Shown in pieces: positions 1-4,862 of a stretch of DNA of 5,103 nt; the stretch's first letter is position 1, and each line of letters starts with the position of its first letter. The notes beneath the pieces were generated by a model. The model ran no database searches. It was given only the letters and a program-made list of their open reading frames with translations, and had not been told where the DNA came from. Source of the stretch: Gemmataceae bacterium (GTDB taxonomy: Bacteria > Planctomycetota > Planctomycetia > Gemmatales > Gemmataceae); contig JANWVS010000074.1 in the NCBI GenBank assembly GCA_025056835.1, forward strand, positions 2,737 to 7,839. Direction: 5' to 3'. Position numbers and translations under genes: made by a program.

Positions 1-138
1 CGCAGCGACCGGCTTCGTGTTGGCGGGCGGAGGGGTCTGAGCCAACGCCAACGGCGCCGCCCAACCCAAGGTCCCGGCCAAGGTCACGACTCGCAGACTT
101 CGCCATTTCCGCAGCTGCCACGGCCTCGTCCACGCCAT
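1..138 (-). CDS. Secreted protein of unknown function, N-terminal fragment
   Basis: Only the first 46 codons are inside the window; the gene continues past base 1. The ATG lies at 138-136 and is preceded by a strong Shine-Dalgarno (GGAGG, complement of 147-151) with 8 bases of spacing. The peptide starts MAWTRPWQLRKWRSLRVV and has a long basic n-region (several Arg/Lys up to residue 16). A hydrophobic stretch follows at about residues 17-30, then an Ala-Leu-Ala signal peptidase I site (residues 31-33) before Gln-Thr and a proline-rich mature start. Export by the Sec pathway is therefore likely. There is no lipobox cysteine and no twin arginine. The mature domain is not visible, so no function can be assigned. 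A consensus-like promoter sits immediately upstream (178-206), so the gene is probably the first of its own transcription unit. The reading frame is open right to the window edge. Confidence 0.82.
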   Translation of the reverse strand, partial: MAWTRPWQLRKWRSLRVVTLAGTLGWAAPLALAQTPPPANTKPVAA

Positions 139-177
139 GATCGCTCCCTCCGCGTTCAACCAATAGCAGGAAGGGGG

Positions 178-206
178 CGTATAGTCGGGGCGGGCAAAAC
201 TGTCAA
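178..206 (-). promoter_or_regulatory. Sigma70-type promoter for the secreted-protein gene
   Basis: Read on the minus strand, a perfect -35 box TTGACA (complement of 201-206) is followed after exactly 17 bases by TATACG (complement of 178-183), which matches four of six -10 positions. The predicted start of transcription near 171 leaves a leader of about 30 bases containing the Shine-Dalgarno. A small inverted repeat, TTGGC/GCCAA with a 4-base loop (214-227), lies just upstream of the -35 box and could be a regulator site, though it is short enough to be chance. Confidence 0.7.
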
Positions 207-361
207 GACTGACTTGGCAGCCGCCAAAACCTCCGCGCAGCTGTTACGTCCCTCGACCAGGCAGCGCCTCTGGAGTTGCCATTTTTAGAACGTGTTGACC
301 AATACTGACAGTTGTGTTTCGCGCTGTGCTCGACTTCGATCAAACTTTCTGAACCGAATAG

Positions 362-625
362 CAAGAGCATTTCATCGGCGACATTGGCCCGCTGCTCACC
401 GACGAAAGCCGAGAAGCGCTGGAAGCCATCAGCCGTGAGGTCAAACCGACGGCCGCTGCTCCTCCGGTGAAGACGGGTCGCGGTTTCGTGGAGGCGCTAG
501 CCACGGCCGAAGACAAGACTGCGGTCGGCATCGTCATAAAGCCTGGGCCAGTAATACGTACACCGCCGCTCCGCGGCGGGACGCAGCCCCGCGAGGAAGT
601 CGCGGGGTACTATCACCGCATTTAA
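362..625 (+). pseudogene. Possible relic of a plus-strand coding sequence
   Basis: The plus-strand frame from 362 is open to a TAA at 623-625 and, up to about 560, reads like a real protein. It contains EHFIGDIGPLLTDESREAL, then an acidic/basic helix, an Ala/Pro linker and another helix-like stretch GRGFVEALATAEDKTAVGIV. Third codon positions are GC-rich, as in the neighbouring genes. There is no ATG; the first GTG is well inside, and in-frame stops (350-352 TGA, 359-361 TAG) lie directly upstream. The 5' part of the gene therefore appears lost or frameshifted. The last 20 or so codons run through the two hairpins (563-607) and probably do not belong to the original protein. I do not recognise the family. 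The alternative is a chance open frame in GC-rich DNA. Confidence 0.32.
563..607. repeat. Two tandem GC-rich hairpins, REP/BIME-like or terminator
   Basis: The first hairpin has the perfect 7-bp stem CCGCCGC (563-569) / GCGGCGG (573-579) with loop TCC. Seven bases later comes a second with the perfect 8-bp stem CCCCGCGA (587-594) / TCGCGGGG (600-607) and loop GGAAG. The pair begins 14 bases beyond the stop codon of the TPR gene. That position fits a transcription-ending or mRNA 3'-protecting element, but neither strand has the T-run expected of an intrinsic terminator. Two different short stems side by side next to a gene end resemble REP/BIME elements, the class mobilised by RAYT transposases. 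Copy number cannot be judged from this window. Confidence 0.6.
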
Positions 626-1563
626 GACTGCAAAAGTTGTTCACCGATTGTCTGCACTCGACCGACGTGGCTTTTGAGGTTTTCTTGCAGTTTTCGCAAG
701 GCATCGACGGCTTCTTCAAACTCGCGAACGCGGGTAGTGACTTCACTAAGCGGAGTGTCGGGGTAAAGCAGACAGTTCGAGAGTTCCTTGATGGCCGGCT
801 CGACCTTTTTTTCGAGTGTTTCAAGAAAGGCGCGGCCTTGTTGATCGGTGTCGATGGTCGCGCGGTGGAGATTGCGAAGGATATCGCCGTGGATGGTACC
901 ATCCACCTGCCGTTCCGGATCCAGTTTCCGGCTCGTAGTCCGGGTGGGTGCGGTTTCGGCGCTGGCAGCCGTGGCAGCAGTGTCGGCAGCCCCGCCGGCG
1001 GCTTCTTGCGCAGCTTCTAAACCTCGAAGCGCCTTCTCCCAGCCGGGGCGCACCTCCAGGGCCTGCTTGTAATGGGCGATCGCCAAGGCGTACTGGTCTT
1101 TTTCGTAATAAATGTTGGCGATGTTGTAATGAGCATCGGCCATGCGCGGGTTGACGCGGACGGCTTCACGATAGGCTTGGATGGCCATGTCATTCAGCCC
1201 CTTCCGGCGATAGACTAAACCGAGGTTGTAGTAGCCCTCGGCGCGGTTGAGATCGAGTTGAATACCACGGCGCAACACGGCGATGGCCTCGTCGTATTGC
1301 TCCAGCCGGTTGTAAACAGCGCCGAGATTGATGTAGGCTCCGGCCCGCAAGGGATCGAGGCGCGTGACCTCTTTGAAATGGAAGGCGGAGCTAGCCAGAT
1401 CGTTCATGAGGAAACAGACGGTGGCCATGCCGTAATGGGCGTCGGGGTTGTCGGAGCGTAGACCAATCGCTTGCTGGTAGTACGCCCGCGCTTGCGCGTG
1501 CTGACCTTCCGCGATGGCACGTTGGGCCTTTTCCAAGAGACTTTCGACGGTTTCGCGCGCCAT
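622..1563 (-). CDS. TPR-repeat protein with helical C-terminal domain
   Basis: This encodes a 313-residue protein without signal peptide or membrane segment, so it is probably cytoplasmic. It has five tetratricopeptide repeats in strict 34-residue register, starting near residues 6, 40, 74, 108 and 142. They carry the usual TPR signature positions (for example Y-x-N-L-G-x-V-Y in repeats 3 and 4, A-x-Y at helix B, and a final Pro or Asp). A capping helix (about 176-187) leads into an Ala/Thr-rich linker (188-212). A separate, highly charged helical region follows (about 225-313), including a likely coiled coil at 272-300. TPR arrays bind proteins or peptides; the partner is unknown. The ATG at 1563 has GGAGG (complement of 1573-1577) with 9 bases of spacing. 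The gene follows the oxidoreductase on the same strand after 110 bases but has its own promoter (1626-1655). The C-terminal domain is not one I recognise. Confidence 0.9.
   Translation of the reverse strand: MARETVESLLEKAQRAIAEGQHAQARAYYQQAIGLRSDNPDAHYGMATVCFLMNDLASSAFHFKEVTRLDPLRAGAYINLGAVYNRLEQYDEAIAVLRRGIQLDLNRAEGYYNLGLVYRRKGLNDMAIQAYREAVRVNPRMADAHYNIANIYYEKDQYALAIAHYKQALEVRPGWEKALRGLEAAQEAAGGAADTAATAASAETAPTRTTSRKLDPERQVDGTIHGDILRNLHRATIDTDQQGRAFLETLEKKVEPAIKELSNCLLYPDTPLSEVTTRVREFEEAVDALRKLQENLKSHVGRVQTIGEQLLQS
889..906. repeat. Perfect 18-bp palindrome inside the TPR gene
   Basis: GTGGATGGTACCATCCAC is identical to its reverse complement. It encodes Val-Asp-Gly-Thr-Ile-His (residues 220-225 of the TPR protein), at the start of the C-terminal domain. 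It has no spacer, so it is better suited to binding a dimeric protein than to forming an RNA hairpin. It may equally be a coincidence of the codons used. Confidence 0.5.
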
Positions 1564-1565
1564 AA

Positions 1566-1582
1566 ACGACAGCCTCCGTCGT
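1566..1582 (-). promoter_or_regulatory. Shine-Dalgarno of the TPR gene, in a small hairpin loop
   Basis: On the mRNA strand the sequence reads ACGAC-GGAGGCT-GTCGT, a 5-bp stem whose 7-base loop contains the GGAGG ribosome binding site. The site is 9 bases from the ATG at 1563 and fixes that start. A stem this short would present the site rather than hide it, and any regulatory role is speculative. Confidence 0.45.
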
Positions 1583-1625
1583 GGGAGCCGGTCTGAGAAA
1601 CCGCACTGCGAGGACTCGTGTTCCG

Positions 1626-1655
1626 ATTATAGCCGGTACCGTAGTTGCTTCACAA
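1626..1655 (-). promoter_or_regulatory. Promoter of the TPR gene
   Basis: On the minus strand a perfect -10 box TATAAT (complement of 1626-1631) is preceded by TTGTGA (complement of 1650-1655, four of six -35 positions) at 18 bases. The spacer holds the 8-base palindrome CGGTACCG (1634-1641). The promoter lies wholly in the 110-base gap after the oxidoreductase stop, so the TPR gene can be transcribed independently with a leader of about 55 bases. Confidence 0.62.
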
Positions 1656-1673
1656 TGGGAAAACCCGTCTGCA

Positions 1674-3269
1674 CTACAGGCTTTCCACTTGCGTGTTGAC
1701 AGGCGGGACGGCCGGCTTGGCTGGATCGAACCAATCGCTTTCGAAAACGATTCGCTTGGTTCTAGGGCTGCTGATTGCCAGGTTCGCGGTCAAAGCAACG
1801 ATCGCGTCCGCCAAGGCCTGGCGACCTCCGCAGCGTGGTTGCAAGCGCTCGCGGTCGCTTTGCATACCCTGGTCGCGATTACGAATGCAATAGGCCAAGT
1901 GTTCCAATTCCTCGCGGTAGCCGCGGCTGGGCGGAGCGATACCTAGGGCGGTGGCGCCGACGTCAGCAGCCCGGCGTTCGCCCGGATCGGTCGAGGAGGA
2001 GGCATCGAGCGTCGGTCGGCCGCCGGCGACGGTTGCCGTGACGGTGGTGGCCCGCTGGGCTGCCGCCGGCCCAAAGAGCATGGCCGTCTTTTCCTCCTCC
2101 ACAATCAGGGTACCCTTGGAGCCCATGATGCACTCGCCGTAATTCTCGAAATTGTTGGTGCTGATCGAGGAATAGGTCACCGTCACGATATCGTTGTTGA
2201 TGTCGTCAGGGCTTTTGCTGCGGTCGTAATGCTTGCCGGGGAATTCGTAAATGCAGTAGACGTGGTCCTCGACTTCACGGTCGTCCTTGTAAAAGTGTTT
2301 GCCGCCGACGGCCGTGACGGCGATGGGATGCTGCTTGCCCAGGAAGATGCTGCACGCGTCGAGCTGATGGCTTCCCAATTCTGCCATCAGCCCAGCCCCC
2401 GTTCGCTTGTAGAGCCGCCAGCGCACCAACTCCTCGATGCTGCGGTAGCCATAGCGGCGGATGTTGGCGGCCAAGGCGTCACGATCTTCGGGTTTGATCT
2501 CGGGCCGCCAGCTATCGCGGATGGTGTTGTTGCGGTGCCACAAGGCTCGAATGTGATGAATATCGCCCAGGACGCCGCTTTGCACGACCTCGTTGGCATG
2601 GGCGTAGAGCATGCTGTAATGCCGTTGGTGGCCGATCGATAATAAGCGGTCGGTCTGCTCGGCGACGCGGATCATCTCTTTGCACTGGGCAATGTTCCAG
2701 GCCATGAGTTTTTCGCACAGGACGTGCTTGCCGGCCCGCATGGCCTCAATCGCCACCTGAGCATGCAGGTGTAAAGGCAACGCGATGACGACCAATTCGA
2801 TCTCACGATTGGCCAGCAGCTCGCGGTAGTCTTCGTACAGGCGGATGTCGCGTTGGGCATTGCTGCCATAGTGGTAGATGAAGCCACGGCGCGGGCTGTT
2901 GGGATTGCGGGCGCGTTCGTCTTGAAAGATGCGCACCTGGTTGCTGGGACGAATGTCGCTATAGGCAATGAATTGCACGTAAGCGGGATTGTGCTCGCCG
3001 ACGAGCACGCCACCTTCATCACCAGCGCCAATAAGCCCCGCCTTGACCGGATTGCGCTGGAAGCCGCTGTTGCTGTAACCGAAGTAAGCAGCCGCCGTCA
3101 CCGGAGCGACGGCGCCGGCGGCGATCAACCCCTGCATGAACTGACGGCGGGTGACTCCACCGGAACCGCTCGCCGCTTGCTGGCGGTCGGCCTCAGCCAA
3201 CTTTCCCACGACACGCTGGAAATTCTGTCGCCCGATTTCTTTCTGCTCGGGGGTCAAATCGAGGGCCAT
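1674..3269 (-). CDS. Tat-exported Gfo/Idh/MocA-family oxidoreductase
   Basis: The product has 531 residues. Residues 1-39 form a helical, charged extension (starting MALDLTPEQKEIGRQNFQRV), followed by the twin-arginine motif TRRQFMQG (40-47) and a hydrophobic Ala-rich segment (48-63). Export in folded form by the Tat pathway, or anchoring outside the cytoplasmic membrane, is therefore likely. The Rossmann domain begins at about 75 with the dinucleotide loop GLIGAGDEGG (G81-x-G83-x-x-G86). The family's EKP motif is present as C-E-K-L-M-A (Glu186, Lys187), with Leu in place of Pro. The C-terminal domain shows the G-S-H-Q-L-D motif (299-304), where His301 and Asp304 match the usual catalytic pair. 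The family uses NAD(P) to oxidise or reduce sugars and related compounds; the substrate here is unknown. Residues 406-447 are a low-complexity Ala/Thr/Arg insertion. AGGAG lies 9 bases before the ATG. The gene starts 27 bases after the doxX-like gene, probably in the same operon. Confidence 0.93.
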   Translation of the reverse strand: MALDLTPEQKEIGRQNFQRVVGKLAEADRQQAASGSGGVTRRQFMQGLIAAGAVAPVTAAAYFGYSNSGFQRNPVKAGLIGAGDEGGVLVGEHNPAYVQFIAYSDIRPSNQVRIFQDERARNPNSPRRGFIYHYGSNAQRDIRLYEDYRELLANREIELVVIALPLHLHAQVAIEAMRAGKHVLCEKLMAWNIAQCKEMIRVAEQTDRLLSIGHQRHYSMLYAHANEVVQSGVLGDIHHIRALWHRNNTIRDSWRPEIKPEDRDALAANIRRYGYRSIEELVRWRLYKRTGAGLMAELGSHQLDACSIFLGKQHPIAVTAVGGKHFYKDDREVEDHVYCIYEFPGKHYDRSKSPDDINNDIVTVTYSSISTNNFENYGECIMGSKGTLIVEEEKTAMLFGPAAAQRATTVTATVAGGRPTLDASSSTDPGERRAADVGATALGIAPPSRGYREELEHLAYCIRNRDQGMQSDRERLQPRCGGRQALADAIVALTANLAISSPRTKRIVFESDWFDPAKPAVPPVNTQVESL

Positions 3270-3296
3270 GGTTCGACACTCCTGGGGCGGTACGCC

Positions 3297-4643
3297 TTAG
3301 TTCACACTATCAGACGCCGGACGTTTTCGCCACCGCGCCGGCCGCAACAATGCCAAGAACCCATCGACGCCCGCCCACCGGCCCGTCGGCATGGCCGCCA
3401 AGGCCAACAAGGCGAACATTTCAATGACGTTCTTGTTGATGTACAGATAATGTCCCTCGGCTCGGGGATTTTCCGGCCAGCCCGGCAACGGCGGCATCGC
3501 CAGGTAAAACGAAAGCAGCAAAACGGCCCCGGCCAAGCACGCGCTTCGCGTCAACAGGCCCACGAGCAAACAGCCGCCAGTTATCACCAAGCCATATTTC
3601 ACGATCGCGTCCGACCAATCGAGCAAGCGCCACGAGCTAATTGGCCGAGCGGGCACGTGGGGTAGTAACTCGTCTACGGTCGCATGCGGCGACCGAATCA
3701 CCGCGTGGAGGAAAATCCGTTCTGCTTGGCTGGACAAGCCAAGCTTTTCCCCGGCAGCGTTGCCGTCGACCGCAGACGTGCGTTGATTTGCCTTGATACG
3801 TGCGTAGGTCATGGGCAAATTGGCATACCAGTCTTTCAATTTCGTCTCGAACTCCTCTTTCTTTTTCGGGTCCGGTTCCGGCCGCGTCACAGCAACTCGA
3901 TACTGAGCGGGAACCATCTGGGGCAGCAACGGCAGCAGCACATCGTCACGCAAAACTTTCTTCAGGTGCGCAAAGCGTTGGTCGAGGTCTTTCTTGAGGT
4001 CGGCACGCCAGTCGGCCAACTCTTTCTTGGCCTCCTTGTACTGCTTGAACAACTCCTTACCGAGCTTCGGAATGTCTGTTTCGATTTCCCGGACCCGCGC
4101 CTCCAGCAGGGCGTGGCGTTCTAAGCGTTGGGCCATAGTCAATTCGTCGAGATACGCCGGAGGCACGGCCCCCGTCACCTGCACCGGCTGCCTTTCGGCG
4201 GTCAGCCACGTCAATGTCTTTGCTTTTTCTTGGTCGTACTTCGCTTGGGCAAGCGCAAGCGTTTCGCCGGTCAGCTCATAGAAGCGGACAAACTCGTCAA
4301 AGTAGGCGCGCCACTCGATTTCCAGTTCGGCAGGGAAGGTGTTGTCAGGTCCCACGGTGAGCTTGTCGAGCAGACGGTCGCCGGCCAGTTTCCGAAAGTA
4401 GGGCGCCAGTGGCCCCGTGGCCTCGCGGAGATAGGCCTCACTCGACCAACCGGGGGTGTGAATTTTGTCCAAGCCCTCGACCAGAAAGTGCCAGCCGATC
4501 GTTAACCGCAGCCCGACCAGCAACCAGCGAGCGACGGAATTGATGCCGGCATCCGGACCTCCCTGGGCCAGGCGCGCGGACAGAGCAGTCATGAGGACAA
4601 CGGCCGCTAGAAGGATGCCGACTGTGATCGCGGTGCCGGTCAT
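3297..4643 (-). CDS. DoxX-family membrane protein with large inserted domain
   Basis: The product has 448 residues. An N-terminal hydrophobic helix (5-24) is followed by the first DoxX core helix (38-57, R-x-x-x-G-W-H-F-L-x-x-G-x-x-K) and the typical PGWSSEAYLREATGPLAPYF segment (64-83). The other three core helices come only at about 346-364, 366-384 and 404-419. They carry the familiar G-L-L-T-R turn, a FYLAMPP stretch and a YINKNVIEMFALLAL final helix, then a basic tail. DoxX/DoxD proteins are small quinone-linked redox membrane proteins (DoxD is a subunit of thiosulfate:quinone oxidoreductase), usually about 130-180 residues. Here some 250 residues, highly charged and helical with likely coiled coil at 168-235, sit between core helices 1 and 2. 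Positive-inside reasoning puts this insert outside the membrane. The ATG at 4643 is the only start codon after an in-frame upstream TGA but lacks a clear Shine-Dalgarno. It is the first gene of the presumed pair with the oxidoreductase. Confidence 0.88.
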   Translation of the reverse strand: MTGTAITVGILLAAVVLMTALSARLAQGGPDAGINSVARWLLVGLRLTIGWHFLVEGLDKIHTPGWSSEAYLREATGPLAPYFRKLAGDRLLDKLTVGPDNTFPAELEIEWRAYFDEFVRFYELTGETLALAQAKYDQEKAKTLTWLTAERQPVQVTGAVPPAYLDELTMAQRLERHALLEARVREIETDIPKLGKELFKQYKEAKKELADWRADLKKDLDQRFAHLKKVLRDDVLLPLLPQMVPAQYRVAVTRPEPDPKKKEEFETKLKDWYANLPMTYARIKANQRTSAVDGNAAGEKLGLSSQAERIFLHAVIRSPHATVDELLPHVPARPISSWRLLDWSDAIVKYGLVITGGCLLVGLLTRSACLAGAVLLLSFYLAMPPLPGWPENPRAEGHYLYINKNVIEMFALLALAAMPTGRWAGVDGFLALLRPARWRKRPASDSVN

Positions 4644-4687
4644 GAAATCGCCGTCGCAAGAGAAAACTGGTTCGGTTGCTTCAGTAG

Positions 4688-4716
4688 ATCATAGGAAACA
4701 AGCTGGGCTGGACCAA
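4688..4716 (-). promoter_or_regulatory. Candidate promoter of the doxX-like/oxidoreductase operon
   Basis: On the minus strand TATGAT (complement of 4688-4693, five of six -10 positions) is preceded at 17 bases by TTGGTC (complement of 4711-4716, only three of six -35 positions). It lies 44 bases upstream of the ATG at 4643. The weak -35 box makes this less certain than the other promoters in the window. Confidence 0.45.
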
Positions 4717-4791
4717 TCGTATTTCGTCTCGAGGCATGGTGAGCTTGGCGCTGTAGGCTGTTCCGCTTTTGGTGCCAACCGCTACGAAAGG

Positions 4792-4821
4792 TTGACGCTG
4801 AGCTTGACCGCGCAGGATAAT
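4792..4821 (+). promoter_or_regulatory. Promoter of the transglutaminase-like gene
   Basis: TTGACG (4792-4797, five of six -35 positions) is followed after 18 bases by GATAAT (4816-4821, five of six -10 positions). Transcription would begin near 4828, giving a leader of about 30 bases with the Shine-Dalgarno. It points away from the doxX promoter, so the two transcription units are divergent. Confidence 0.62.
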
Positions 4822-4846
4822 TCCCTTGGCAGTGGCCTTGCCGGCC

Positions 4847-4854
4847 GGGAGGAG
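4847..4854 (+). promoter_or_regulatory. Ribosome binding site deciding between two ATGs
   Basis: GGGAGGAG stands before two in-frame ATGs, at 4857 and 4863. From the end of GGAGG (4852) the gap is 4 bases to the first ATG and 10 to the second. The other genes here with a clear site use 8-9 bases, so 4863 fits better. The choice changes the protein by only two residues. Confidence 0.6.
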
Positions 4855-4862
4855 TCATGCGG

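Larger units (their letters stand above)
139..621. other. Intergenic region without an intact gene
   Basis: These 483 bases separate the end of the TPR gene from the start of the secreted-protein gene. From left to right they contain the Shine-Dalgarno and promoter of the secreted-protein gene (144-206), then a stretch of about 155 bases in which no coding frame or RNA gene was recognised. Next come a start-less plus-strand coding-like stretch from 362 and two tandem GC-rich hairpins (563-607). The short minus-strand open frames across 340-540 are rich in Ser and Ala and look like antisense shadows of the plus-strand stretch. Confidence 0.6.
4681..4854 (-). pseudogene. Possible 3' relic of a lost minus-strand gene
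   Basis: Between a TGA at the complement of 4855-4857 and a TGA at the complement of 4681-4683 lies an open frame of 57 codons that reads like a protein C-terminus. It includes GKATAKGIILRGQ, then a beta-strand-like FVAVGTKSGTAYSAKLTM, and it ends in LVQPSLFPMIY. There is no usable start codon before an ATG 18 codons from the end. It overlaps both divergent promoters and is out of frame with the doxX-like gene. A decayed remnant of an older upstream gene is one reading; a chance open frame is the other. I do not recognise the family. Confidence 0.28.

Noticed and set aside
198..313. 8-bp inverted repeat AACTGTCA / TGACAGTT with 100-base separation
   Set aside because: One arm is mostly the -35 box of a promoter; an 8-bp match at this distance is expected by chance, and no -10 box follows the second arm to make a facing promoter.
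563..607. Classical rho-independent terminator
   Set aside because: No T-run follows either stem on either strand, so the hairpins were listed as a repeat-like element instead.
340..902. Short minus-strand frames across the intergenic region and TPR gene end
   Set aside because: Composition is Ser/Ala/Arg-rich, typical of shadows, and there are no start signals.
637..1020. Plus-strand open frame of 127 codons opposite the TPR gene
   Set aside because: It is antisense to a well-supported five-repeat TPR protein, has no ribosome binding site and no recognisable domain; it is a shadow.
2853..3665. Plus-strand open frame of 270 codons
   Set aside because: It spans the antisense of both the oxidoreductase N-terminus and the doxX-like C-terminus and turns into Arg/Gln/Pro-rich sequence; both opposing genes have strong family motifs.
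4640..4858. Minus-strand open frame of 72 codons upstream of the doxX-like gene
   Set aside because: The translation is Ser/Arg/Gln-rich without fold-like pattern and has no Shine-Dalgarno; a different frame of the same DNA looks more protein-like.
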